64,000 nucleotides of DNA, from contig JACKEH010000007.1 of NCBI GenBank assembly GCA_020633125.1, positions 100,834-164,833 on the forward strand. Direction: 5' to 3'. The notes under the pieces are model-generated. The model was not told where the DNA came from, did no database searches, and worked only from the letters and a program-made list of their open reading frames with translations. Shown here piece by piece: positions 1 to 11,563 of the stretch (the stretch's first letter is position 1; each line of letters opens with the position of its first letter). Both the position numbers and the translations under genes were made by a program. Source of the DNA: Sandaracinus sp. Lineage in GTDB: Bacteria; Myxococcota_A; Polyangia; Polyangiales; Houyiibacteriaceae.

Positions 1-1389
<1,389 letters not shown>

Positions 1390-1564
1390 GCTCCTTCGGC
1401 GCGTCTGGACCCGCCGGAAACGGCGTCCGTTCGAAGCTTCCCGACGCAGAGCGGGACCCGACCGCGCTTCGCCTCAGAGTCAAGGCAGAGGGCCCTCGCC
1501 CCGCCGCTTCGCGCTTCGAAGCTTCGGACGACGAGGGCCTCCCCGACCCCCAGTGCGCCAGAGT

Positions 1565-1884
1565 TTCCCAAAACGGGACCCTTCTCGTTTTCGGTGCTCC
1601 GGAGCTTCCCAAAACGGGACCCGTCTCGTTTTCGGTGCTCCGGAGCTTCCCAAAACGGGACCCTTCTCGTTTTCGGTGCTCCGGAGCTTCCCGAAACGGG
1701 ACCCTTCTCGTTTTCGGTGCTCCGGTGCTCCCCGAAACGAAAACCCTTCTCGTTTTCGGTGCTCCGGAGCTTCGAAACGGACCTTCTCGTTTTCGGTGCC
1801 CGAAACGAAACGAAACCCTTCTCGTTTTCGGTGCTCCGGAGCTCCCCGAAAGGGGGTCCGCCTCTCGTTATCGGTGCTCCGGAT
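1565..1884. repeat. Tandem array of a 41-bp unit, about eight copies
   Basis: This is non-coding sequence between dnaK and the M14 peptidase gene. The first four copies repeat every 41 bp with only point differences; copies five to eight are shortened or altered, so the array decays away from dnaK. Each unit carries two dyads: the perfect palindrome GCTCCGGAGC, and a short inverted repeat AAAACG...CGTTTT around a C-rich centre. Since 41 is not a multiple of three, the open frames across it change phase at each copy, which argues against coding. The gap 1390-1962 otherwise holds only an AT-rich stretch at about 1894-1920, unusual for this genome. Confidence 0.9.
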
Positions 1885-1962
1885 TTCAACCACCGTGACT
1901 TTATTATATCATTTCAAACACAAAGGCGGCCCACGGCGGCCCACCGGTTCGAACGGGTGCCA

Positions 1963-3672
1963 TCAGTCGATCCGAATCGTTCGTTCGGTGGTTCCGACGC
2001 GGCAGCTCCGAACCCGGACCGTGACGTCGCCTTGCCCTCGCACGACGAACGAGACCCGCGCGCGGCTCACGCTGCCACGGCTGCGCTGAAAATAGAGCGC
2101 GCTCCCGCCCGACCACCGGCCGCGGCCCCATCCTTCGAGGTGACCGATCGTTCGTTTGCGGTCCGCGGCGTCGACCTCGAGGCCTTCGACCTCCACGTGC
2201 AGCGGCTCGTTCCACGGCAGCGCCTTGGCCGAGTCGATGCCGTAGGTCGCGAGGTAGCCGTGGTTGGCCACCTCGAGCTCGACGCGGTGCACGCCTTCGG
2301 CGAGCGGGGTGATCGTCGGCTCGCCGAGGACGACGCGAGGTGACCACGCGGCCACCCGCGCGAAGAGCGCGCTCTGCGCGCGGCAGACCTCCGCGAGGCG
2401 GTCGCGCGGCGGATTCCAGAACCCGAAACGCGGGTCGAGGCCGCCGACCTCCACTTCGCCGAGCTGGGGATGCACGTGTTTCTTCCACGGGCGGATCACG
2501 GCGCTCTGGTTGTGGTCGCGGTCCCACTTCGCGAGCTGCACCACGTGCTCGCGGTCGAGGTGCGAGTAGCGGTCGACGAAGCGGTCGCGCTTGGGCAATC
2601 CGGCCTGCTCGAAGAGGTCCCAGAGCTCGCACACCCACGCGAACGCGCCACGCTGGTGGTACGCGAAGTCGCTGAGGTCACCGTGAAGCGGCTTGTCCGG
2701 CTCGTAGAGGAACTGATGGAAGCCGCTGACCGTCGGGTAGCCCGTGAGCTCCGTCGCCCACTGCTCGAGCTGGCGGAAGAGCGCGAGGTCCCCTGGCGCC
2801 ATCTTCGCGTCGGGCGCCGCGCCGAGCGGTCGAATCAACACACCGCCGAAGGTGTGCAAGTTCAACCACGCGAAGAGGTTCGGTCGCGCCATCGCCGCTT
2901 CGACCACCGCGCGGGTCTCGGGCTCGCTGCCCGCGTAGCGACCCGCGCCCGCCTGCTGCGGCTCCGGCGCCCAGTGGTAGGGGAAGTTGCGGTTGAGGTC
3001 GGTGTCGTTGTCGGAGAGGAAGTAGGGATCGGGGATCGTGAATCCGTCCCAATTCTCCACGCGTCCCTCGGGGTAGATCTTGTAGAACGGCCCCTCGTCG
3101 TCGAGCTCGCGCGGCACGAGCAACCCCGGAAACTCCGTCGACTCGACGTACTCGCCGGTCGGGTCTTGCTGACGCATCACGAGCGCGAGCCCGTCGCCGT
3201 CGACGTCCTCGCAGATCCAACGCGCGTGCTCCTGGTTCGGTCGAAGGTCACGCGGCACCGAACGCACGTAGCGGCCGGTCTTCAGCACCGCTTCGGCGCC
3301 GTCGGGCGAGATGCGCGGCACGACGTGCAGGTGAATCGCGCGCAAGACCTCCGCAACTTTCGGCGAGATGCCGTCGACGGGCTCACCGAGGTGCAGCGCG
3401 AGCACGTCCTCCGCGATCGCGAGCGCGACGCTCGATCCACACACCTCGGAGGCGTGCATGTTCCCGTCGACCCAGGCCGCCGGGCGCGGTCGGTCGAGCT
3501 CGAGACCCACGCTCAGGATCCAGATCTCGCGTCCTTCGGGGGTCCGCCCGAGGCTCTCGAGCCGGCAGAGCGTCGGATGCGCGTCCGCCCACGCGCGAAG
3601 CTGCGCGGTGAGCGTGTCGTAGTCGAGGTAGTCGGCGCGAAAGCCGCGGTGAAGCGAAGCGAGGGTCGACAT
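1963..3672 (-). CDS. Peptidase M14 family zinc carboxypeptidase
   Basis: A 569-residue protein in the carboxypeptidase A (M14) superfamily. The zinc ligands are visible: HASE (HxxE) in VDGNMHASEVCG near residues 73-76, a later His in LNLHTFGGV, and the catalytic Glu in AFAWVCELWD. The N-terminal fold LESLGRTPEGREIW is typical of the family. After the peptidase domain (about residues 10-410) there is a beta-rich C-terminal region of roughly 130 residues, probably an accessory domain. There is no clear signal peptide, so location is uncertain. The start MSTLASLHRG was chosen because upstream codons do not look coding; it has no strong ribosome site. Family role: removes C-terminal residues from peptides, or processes cell-wall peptides; the substrate cannot be read from sequence. 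Confidence 0.85.
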   Translation of the reverse strand: MSTLASLHRGFRADYLDYDTLTAQLRAWADAHPTLCRLESLGRTPEGREIWILSVGLELDRPRPAAWVDGNMHASEVCGSSVALAIAEDVLALHLGEPVDGISPKVAEVLRAIHLHVVPRISPDGAEAVLKTGRYVRSVPRDLRPNQEHARWICEDVDGDGLALVMRQQDPTGEYVESTEFPGLLVPRELDDEGPFYKIYPEGRVENWDGFTIPDPYFLSDNDTDLNRNFPYHWAPEPQQAGAGRYAGSEPETRAVVEAAMARPNLFAWLNLHTFGGVLIRPLGAAPDAKMAPGDLALFRQLEQWATELTGYPTVSGFHQFLYEPDKPLHGDLSDFAYHQRGAFAWVCELWDLFEQAGLPKRDRFVDRYSHLDREHVVQLAKWDRDHNQSAVIRPWKKHVHPQLGEVEVGGLDPRFGFWNPPRDRLAEVCRAQSALFARVAAWSPRVVLGEPTITPLAEGVHRVELEVANHGYLATYGIDSAKALPWNEPLHVEVEGLEVDAADRKRTIGHLEGWGRGRWSGGSALYFQRSRGSVSRARVSFVVRGQGDVTVRVRSCRVGTTERTIRID

Positions 3673-3861
3673 GCGCGCGGAGGGTAACGCGAGTGCTTCG
3701 TGGTCGATCCGACTTGTCGTGCGCGAACACCCAAACGGCGCTCGAGCCGTCGTCTCCGTGTGGCCCGTCGTACACGCGTGACGAAACGACGGCGAAAGTC
3801 GGTCGGTGCGAGTGGACGCGACCGCCCGCGAATCGCAAGCGGCGGCCGTAGTCGCGCAATA

Positions 3862-3890
3862 CGAAGGGGCCGGTGTGAGCCGGCCCTTCG
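3862..3890 (-). terminator. Hairpin downstream of the dienelactone hydrolase gene
   Basis: An inverted repeat of about 11 bp (CGAAGG..CCGG / CCGG..CCTTCG) with a one-base bulge lies 20 bases past the stop of the leftward hydrolase gene. It has no clear T-run, so termination is only a likely role. Confidence 0.35.
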
Positions 3891-3909
3891 TGTTTGGCAT
3901 CGCCGAGCT

Positions 3910-4585
3910 TCAGGCGAGGTTCGCGCGCAAGAAACCGAGCGTGCGATCCCACGCGAGCGAAGCTGCCGCCGCGTCGTACGCCTCGGGCCGGCTGTCGTTG
4001 AAGAACGCGTGGCCCGCGTCGTAGTGGTGCGACTCCACGTCGGCGCCCGCTTCCTTCAGCGACGCCACGAGCGCTTCGGCCGCTTCGGTCGACACGAAGC
4101 CGTCTTGTTTGCCCCAATGGCAGAGCACCTTGCCGCCGAGCTTGGCGAAGTCGGGCTTCACGTGCGGGTGGATGCCGTAGAAGTCGACGCAGGCCGAGAT
4201 CTCGGGGTGCTCGGTCGCGGCGTAGAGCGCGAGCTGCCCGCCCATGCAGAAGCCGAGCGCGCCGACCTTCTTCGGCGCGACCGCGTCGAGGCCGAGCAGG
4301 TAGTCGGCGGCGCCCTTGAGGTCGGCGGCTGACTTCGCGATGTCGAGCGCCATCATCAGGCGTCCGGCTTCGTCGGGGCTGGTCGTCTTCTCGCCGTGGT
4401 AGAGGTCCGGCGCGAGCGCGACGAAGCCTGCCTCCGCGAAACGATCCGCGAGCGACTGGAATGTGCGGCACCAGGCCCCACCACTCCTGAATCACGAGCA
4501 GGCCCGGACCGCTGCCGCTCGCCGGCTTGGCCAGGTAGCCCTCGCAGGTGTGACCGTTCGCGCGAAACTCGACCTTCTCTCCCAT
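3910..4585 (-). CDS. Dienelactone hydrolase family protein, one frameshift
   Basis: An alpha/beta hydrolase of the dienelactone hydrolase family (about 224 residues when repaired). The N-terminal half is in one frame (start MGEKVEFRANGHTCEGYLAK, then VIQEWWGLVPHI) and the C-terminal half in another (APKKVGALGFCMGGQLAL, DGFVSTEAAEAL, DAGHAFFNDSRPEAY). The Cys-His-Asp triad of the family is visible: Cys in GFCMGG, Asp in KQDGF, His in AGHAFF. The frame changes at about 4458: removing one base from the GG there restores ...HIQSLADRF..., the expected family sequence. The start is supported by GGAGGA eight bases upstream. Family role: hydrolysis of cyclic lactones or related esters in the cytoplasm. 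A sequencing error is more likely than a real pseudogene, because both halves are well conserved. Confidence 0.85.
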
Positions 4586-4708
4586 CACGTCCTCCTCCGC
4601 GTGCCGCGGCGCCGCGACCCTACCAGAAGGGGCGCGCGAGTGGGCAGACACACCGCGGCGTTCCTCATGGCGCGTCGGGCTGGGGTCGCGGCGCACGGGA
4701 AGCGCATG

Positions 4709-4741
4709 AAAAAAGCCACCTCGACCAGGTGGCCTTTTCTT
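4709..4741 (-). terminator. Rho-independent terminator of the kinase/TPR operon
   Basis: Perfect 7-bp stem GCCACCT/AGGTGGC with a 5-base loop. A-rich sequence on its left reads as a T-run on the minus strand, and a T-run on its right makes it potentially bidirectional. It lies just after the stop of the last gene of the leftward operon. Confidence 0.85.
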
Positions 4742-4771
4742 TGCGCATCCGAGAGCGCGTTTGAAAGCGCG

Positions 4772-5593
4772 TCACTCGAAGACGACGGCGCTCCGCAGCG
4801 TGACCGGCTCGGTGCGCAGACCGAGGTAGAGGCCGGTTCCGATCGCCGCCGCCGCGACCACACCACCGACGAGACCCCACACCCATCCCGGCACGCCGCC
4901 GCCTTCTTCGCGGGCGCCCGGACCGGTGCCCGCGACGACGGGATCGCGACCCACCACGTTCGGCGTGTCGGTCGTTCCGAGCTGCACGAGCCGGTTGCCC
5001 GCCTCGTCGAGCACCTCGACCGCGTATTCGATGCGGTCGGCCTCGGGAAGCCCCTCGACCGGCGCCAGCTCGCCCGATTGCGCGGGCAAGGTCTGCTCGT
5101 CCATCGGACGCATCTCGCCGGCCACGCGCGTGCGCACCACGATGCGCCGCGCCATGCCGAGCGGGTCGACGAGACGAATGCGCAGACCACGCTCCGCGCG
5201 CGCGAGCACCACGTCGGCTTCGAGCCGGTCGCTTCGGGTCGCCCAATAGCCTCGGGCCTCCATGAAGGGGCTGCGAAGCCGCGGCGCGAGGTTGTTGTCG
5301 ACCTGCGCGTCGGGGCGCAGCGCGAGCATCTTCTTGTAGGCCTCGCGCGAGGCGTCCTCGTCACCGCTCGCCGCGAACGCGACGCCCATCAGCTCGTAGA
5401 CACGCGCGAGCCGGTTCGGGTCCAAACGCCCCGAGCCGAGCGCCTGACGCGCGAGGTCGAGCGTGCGCTCGAAGTCGACGTTGAGGTACGCCTCTTCCGC
5501 CTGACCGACGAGGTCCTGAGCGCGCGCGGGCGTGGCCGTACCGACGAGCGCGAGGACCGTGAGCAAACCGAAGACACGAAGGAGCGAGCTCAT
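4772..5593 (-). CDS. Secreted TPR-like protein with C-terminal membrane segment
   Basis: A 273-residue protein. Residues 1-25 form a signal peptide ending PARAQ. Residues about 28-95 look like two TPR units (AEEAYLNVDFERTLDLARQAL, split by LARVYELMGVAFAASGDE). The middle part is beta-rich and mentions no known catalytic motif, and residues about 230-255 form a glycine/alanine-rich membrane helix (GWVWGLVGGVVAAAAIG). It is the last gene of a four-gene operon; its start ATG overlaps the previous stop as ATGA, so it is probably translationally coupled. This arrangement suggests a structural partner of the upstream kinase and binding lipoprotein. Function is unknown; similar TPR-plus-membrane proteins occur next to PEGA kinases in myxobacteria (general knowledge, not verified here). 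Confidence 0.75.
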   Translation of the reverse strand: MSSLLRVFGLLTVLALVGTATPARAQDLVGQAEEAYLNVDFERTLDLARQALGSGRLDPNRLARVYELMGVAFAASGDEDASREAYKKMLALRPDAQVDNNLAPRLRSPFMEARGYWATRSDRLEADVVLARAERGLRIRLVDPLGMARRIVVRTRVAGEMRPMDEQTLPAQSGELAPVEGLPEADRIEYAVEVLDEAGNRLVQLGTTDTPNVVGRDPVVAGTGPGAREEGGGVPGWVWGLVGGVVAAAAIGTGLYLGLRTEPVTLRSAVVFE

Positions 5594-6075
5594 CGGCACC
5601 CCAACTGGCACTTTTGCTCGACGCTGCACTCTTCGGCGGGTGTGCCGGCGGGAAACGTCGTTCGGTATCGTTCGGTCGGGTACATGACGATCGTCAACGC
5701 GCCCGAGTCCACGTAGGGGTCGGCAATCGCGCAACCAGCGAGCAACACCTGACCTGATTCGCTGATGGCCGTCGCGACGAATGCGTGGACGCCTTCCGAG
5801 ACGTCGGGCACCCGAAGTCGCCCGACGCTCACGTCGCAGACACTGATGACGTCGGACTCGTGAACGTCCCCTTCGAGAGTCCCGAGCTCCGCCTCCATCA
5901 GAAGATCGGGGCACGCCCCGAGGTCCTCGGCAACGTCGACGACGAACAGCTGAGCGTTGGAGGAACGGACGAATGCATCACTGGATGGGAACGCGAGCTG
6001 AAGCTCGACGGTGTCCGAGCCGCACGCGACCAAAGAGAGAAGGACCGAGATCAAAAGGCTTCGTCGCATGGTCAT
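5590..6075 (-). CDS. Small lipoprotein of unknown function
   Basis: A 161-residue predicted lipoprotein starting MTMRRSLLISVLLSLVACGS; the lipobox is LVAC. The mature part has six further cysteines (LGACPDL, SVCDVS, LAGCAIA, then AEECSVEQKCQLGC), four of them at the C-terminal end, suggesting a disulfide-stabilised extracellular fold. I recognise no family. Start 6075 is preferred over 6069 because it gives an ATGA overlap with the preceding gene, matching the other junctions of this operon. Its place between a binding lipoprotein and a TPR protein suggests it belongs to the same envelope complex, but that is inference. Confidence 0.7.
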   Translation of the reverse strand: MTMRRSLLISVLLSLVACGSDTVELQLAFPSSDAFVRSSNAQLFVVDVAEDLGACPDLLMEAELGTLEGDVHESDVISVCDVSVGRLRVPDVSEGVHAFVATAISESGQVLLAGCAIADPYVDSGALTIVMYPTERYRTTFPAGTPAEECSVEQKCQLGCR

Positions 6076-7319
6076 TGGAGCGTGGAAGCAGAGACGGTGG
6101 AGGTTCGAACGAACGACCGCGTGGCAGCGTCGAAACGCCAAATTTCGTAGTCCGAGATGACGTTGCCGAAGCCGTCGAAGTTGACTGGTCCGGCCGCCCC
6201 CTCGTAGTTGATCGCGGCGCCGTTGCGGATGCGCTGCAATGCCAGCCCAAGCTCCCCCGGCCCGAACGCGCGGTCGCTCGTGCCGTCGGGACGAGAGACC
6301 TCGAAGAGCGCGTCACGGATAGCCGTGCCGTCCTCGCTTCCGGCTTGTTCGATCGCGAGCAGCAAGAGGGCCATCGCGTCGTACTGACTGCCGCCGTAGA
6401 TACCCACCGGCTCGCTGTAGGTCGTCTCGTAGAGGGCGGCGTAGGCATTGAAGGTCGGAGTCACCGGCTCGACGATGGGCGCAGTTCCCGTGACGCCATC
6501 GACGAAGTCGGCGCTTCCCGCGAGAGTCGGCAGACTGGAGGACTTGATCCCATCGGTCCCGATCCACCTCACGTCAGGCGGAGACGGGAGCGACGCCCAA
6601 CCACTGAGGATTCGCGCGCCCTCCTCGACGAACGCCACCAACGCGACGCAATCGGGGTTGGCGGCTGCGAGCTCGTTCAGCAGTGGCGTGTAGTCCCCTT
6701 GACCCGGTAGAAACGCGATTCGGGCGACGATAGGCACCGTCGCGTTGGCCTCGATCGCATCGCGGAAGGGGTTTCCGTAGCTGTCGTTGAGATGGAGGAT
6801 CGCCAAGCGCTCGCAGGAGTTCTCCTCCGCTTGCCGAGCAACGACGATCGCCTGCAACAAATCGCTCGGTACGGTGCGGAAGAAATAGCGGTCGTTCTCG
6901 GGCTGCACGTTCGTCAGGTCGGGAGACGTAGAGCAACAGCTGATTTGAGGAATCTGCGCTGCCGAGGTGTGCTCCTGGACCAGGAGCGTGGCTCCGCTTG
7001 CAAGCGAGCCCACCACGCCGACGACCCCCTGCTCGACGAGCTGACCGCCCACGACCTCGGCCACTTCCGGCTCGGTCTGGTCGTCGACGATGATCAGCTC
7101 GACGTGACGTCCCCCCAGCAAACCGCCCGCGGCGTTGACCTCCCGAGCGGCCAGCTGCGCGCTCTTGGCGAGGTGGGGCCCGATGGTACCGAGGCCACCC
7201 GTCAACGAGACGATCACGCCGATCCGAATCGGCTCGCCTCGAATGCCAGGGTCGGGATCGCCACAGCTCGCCGTCAGGGCGGCAGCGACGACGAGGGGGA
7301 GCACGCGCGAAGCCTTCAT
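6072..7319 (-). CDS. LivK-like periplasmic binding lipoprotein (ABC type 1 fold)
   Basis: A 415-residue lipoprotein: signal peptide with lipobox TASC, then a type 1 periplasmic binding fold like branched-chain amino acid receptors (IRIGVIVSLTGGLGTIGPHL, AAREVNAAGGLLGGR, VVGSLASGATLLVQ, GIYGGSQYDAMALLLLAIEQAG). Family members bind small solutes such as amino acids, amides or urea and deliver them to an ABC importer. No permease or ATPase gene is nearby; instead the gene is coupled (ATGA overlap) to a Ser/Thr kinase upstream and two envelope proteins downstream. This context suggests a ligand sensor feeding the kinase rather than a transporter subunit (inference). Confidence 0.85.
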   Translation of the reverse strand: MKASRVLPLVVAAALTASCGDPDPGIRGEPIRIGVIVSLTGGLGTIGPHLAKSAQLAAREVNAAGGLLGGRHVELIIVDDQTEPEVAEVVGGQLVEQGVVGVVGSLASGATLLVQEHTSAAQIPQISCCSTSPDLTNVQPENDRYFFRTVPSDLLQAIVVARQAEENSCERLAILHLNDSYGNPFRDAIEANATVPIVARIAFLPGQGDYTPLLNELAAANPDCVALVAFVEEGARILSGWASLPSPPDVRWIGTDGIKSSSLPTLAGSADFVDGVTGTAPIVEPVTPTFNAYAALYETTYSEPVGIYGGSQYDAMALLLLAIEQAGSEDGTAIRDALFEVSRPDGTSDRAFGPGELGLALQRIRNGAAINYEGAAGPVNFDGFGNVISDYEIWRFDAATRSFVRTSTVSASTLQ

Positions 7320-9187
7320 TGAATCGCGATCCTACGAGCCGTGGTCTGGCCGGGTTGGACGGTCACTCGGTACGTCGAACGAATGCCCTGCTCCGGGTTC
7401 GTGAGCGTCAACGTGTGCTCGCCGGAGGGGAGACGGAATCGAATCAAGGGCGTCGGACCCAAGCGCCGGTTGCCCAGCGACACGTTGGACCAAGGCACCG
7501 TGTCGAGGGTGAGGAAGCCGTCCTCGGCCGCCGGCGCTTCTTCCATGCGCGGCGGGGGCGGCGGTTCTTCCGGCGTCGGACGCGGACGGGTGCGCACACG
7601 CGGCCGATCACGGGGGACGTCCATCGTCGCAGCGACCGGCTCCATCGACGGCTCCACGACGGCTTCCATCGTGGGAGGCGGTTCGATCGTCGCCATCGTC
7701 GCTTCCGCCATCGTCGTCGCTTCCGCCATCGTCGCCGTCGTCGCTTCCGCCACGGGCGGCTCGGTCGGCGCGACGGGTGTGCTCGTCGGGCTCGTCTGCG
7801 GGCTCGGCGGTCCGGTTTGAATCGGTGTGACGCCTTCGATCGGCGTTCCGACCCCAGCGATCTCTTCCGGCTCGTCGCCGTTCAGCGCGAAGAACGCGCC
7901 GAGGCCCGCCGCCAAGAGCAGAACCAACGCCACGATCCAAATGCGCTTGTCACGCTCGGCCGGTGCCGGATCGGTGGGGCGCGACCCGCGAGCTGGCGAT
8001 CGCGACGAGAGCCCGGAGCCGGTACCGCTGCCACCGATCGAGATCGGCGTCATCGAGATGCCCGGCGACTCGCCGCGCATGTACGCGCTGAGCACGCGAC
8101 GTTGGTCGTCACGTTCGCGCTCGAAGAGCTCGGTCACGAACGCACCCACGTCGTTTGCGCGACGCGCGAAGCCCCTCGGCATGCATGAAGGCTTCGAGGT
8201 CTTCCTTCATCGCCCGCGCCGTCGCGTAGCGTTGGTCCGGGTCGCGCTGAAGCGAACGATCGACGATGCGCGCGAGCTCGTTGGGCACCTCGATCTCGTG
8301 GTCGAGCGTGAGGATCTCGCTGGTCAGCGCGTTGTGGAGCGTCGCGACCTCGCTGTCGCCCTTGAAGAGGCGCCGGCCCGCGAAGGCTTCCCACATGACG
8401 ACGCCGAGCGACCAGATGTCCGCGCGTTGGTCGTGCTGGCCGTCGGTCGACGCCTGCTCGGGCGCGATGTAGGCGAACTTGCCCTTCACCTGGCCGGCGC
8501 GTGTCTCGACGAGCTGCGTGCCCGCGCGCGCGATGCCGAAGTCGAGCACCTTCACCTGACCGTCGTAGGTCAGGAAGACGTTCCCCGGAGAGATGTCGCG
8601 GTGGACGACGTTGAGCGGCGTGCCGTCGAAGTCCTTGAGCGTGTGGGCGTAGTGCAATCCGTCGAGGAGCTCGACGAAGATGCGGGTCCCGACCGCGAGC
8701 GGGAGAGGCTGGTCGAGACGCCGCAGATGCCGGAGCACACGCGCGAGGACTGCCCCTCGAGGTACTCCATCGTCAGGAAGTGGAGCCCCTCGACGTCGCC
8801 GACCTCGTAGGTCTGAACGACGTTCGGATGATTGAGTCGCGCAGCCAGACGCGCCTCGTCGAGGAACATCCCGACGAGCCCGTCTTCCTCCTCCAAGTGA
8901 GGGTGGAGGCGCTTGAGCACGCACAGCTTCGTGAAGCCCGCCGGACCACGCACCGCCGCCAAGAAGACCTCGGCCATGCCGCCGTGTCCGATCTTCGCGA
9001 TCAGTGTGTATTTGCCGAAGCTCGTGTCCCCGAGCATCGACGGGGAAAGCCCCATCTCGCTCGTGGAGAGGCTTGCCGGCCGACTCCCTCCCATGTCGAG
9101 GCGATCATTCGCAGTCGACGTGCGTTCTGTCAACGCCTGACGGGTGAGCCCCGACGGGCGTTTTGCCAGCCGAAACGGGGTGGACAC
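7316..9187 (-). CDS. Membrane Ser/Thr protein kinase with PEGA domain, two frameshifts
   Basis: A Hanks-type kinase of about 620 residues when repaired. Visible motifs: glycine loop IGHGGMAEVFLA, Lys in CVLKRLH, catalytic loop VVHRDISPGNVFL, DFGIARA and YIAPEQ. The cytoplasmic kinase is followed by a membrane helix (IWIVALVLLLAAGLGAFFAL), a Pro/Thr/Met-rich stretch with repeated MAEAT units, and a C-terminal PEGA domain (FLTLDTVPWSNVSLGNRRLG) that should lie outside the cytoplasm. Frame changes occur near 8748 (one base missing after MEYLEGQ) and in the CCCC run at 8172-8175 (one base too many; repair gives HAEGFARRANDVG). It is the first gene of a four-gene coupled operon with a binding lipoprotein. 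The start is uncertain: GTG at 9187 is used; ATG at 9094 is possible. Confidence 0.88.
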
Positions 9188-9239
9188 GAACCGTTCACGA
9201 GCGGTCTGGAACGGCGCTCACGCCCCGGGACGACGGAAT

Positions 9240-9272
9240 GAAAGAAGGAGGCCGAAGCCTCCCCCTTTCTTG
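9240..9272 (-). terminator. Terminator of the acyl-CoA dehydrogenase gene
   Basis: Stem GGAGGC/GCCTCC closed by a CGAA tetraloop, extended by AAAGAA/TTTCTT. On the minus strand the hairpin is followed by TTCTTTC. It sits between the dehydrogenase stop (9310) and the kinase start. Confidence 0.6.
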
Positions 9273-9309
9273 GGACGCCAGGGTCCCCCATGGCCGAGGA
9301 CCCGCGGGC

Positions 9310-11136
<1,827 letters not shown>

Positions 11137-11563
11137 GTGTTTCCTCCAGATGTCGGCGTCGTTGCGCCAGGGAAGTCGGGTTGGGAAGGCTGGCGTCGTT
11201 GCCGCAGCGCGTCAAGCCGATGAATGGGGATTCAACGCAGCGTTCCCTTCGGCGGCGGTGGGGAGCCTGGGCTCGAGCCGGGGCGCCGGGGAGCCTGCGG
11301 AGGCGTTGTTCGCTGAAGCACGGTCGAGGAGGACGGCGTGGGCGGGGCGCGGGCTCCGCTCTGTCCGGTCGAGCAGGGCGACCTCCTCCGGACTTCGCTT
11401 CGCTCAGCCGCTCCGGACGTCGCGGGGGTCTGCTGGACCTCCCGACGCTCCGCCCACACCCCGCCCCCGCCTTCCGCGCGCGATCTCTCGAACGTTCTAG
11501 GGAGACGCGGGCACCTCGCGCCGACTCGACCTGCCACGACCCCTTCGCGCGTGCTCTCTACGC
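11137..11563. other. Intergenic region, 427 bases, no gene seen
   Basis: Spans the start of the acyl-CoA dehydrogenase and the end of the next leftward gene. It has short repeats of GGGGAGCCTG and several GC-rich partial dyads around 11330-11470. Frames open on both strands have arginine/proline-rich shadow-like translations. No terminator with a T-run and no small RNA could be recognised. Confidence 0.5.

Noticed and set aside
1565..1884. CRISPR array
   Set aside because: The copies touch directly without unique spacers, and no cas gene is present in the window.
1390..2343. Long Arg/Pro-rich and Phe-Ser-Val-Leu-Arg repeat frames on both strands
   Set aside because: They arise from reading the 41-bp tandem array in different phases, and the repeat length is not a multiple of three.
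2470..3687. 405-codon plus-strand frame across the M14 peptidase
   Set aside because: It is the antisense shadow of a gene with clear catalytic motifs.
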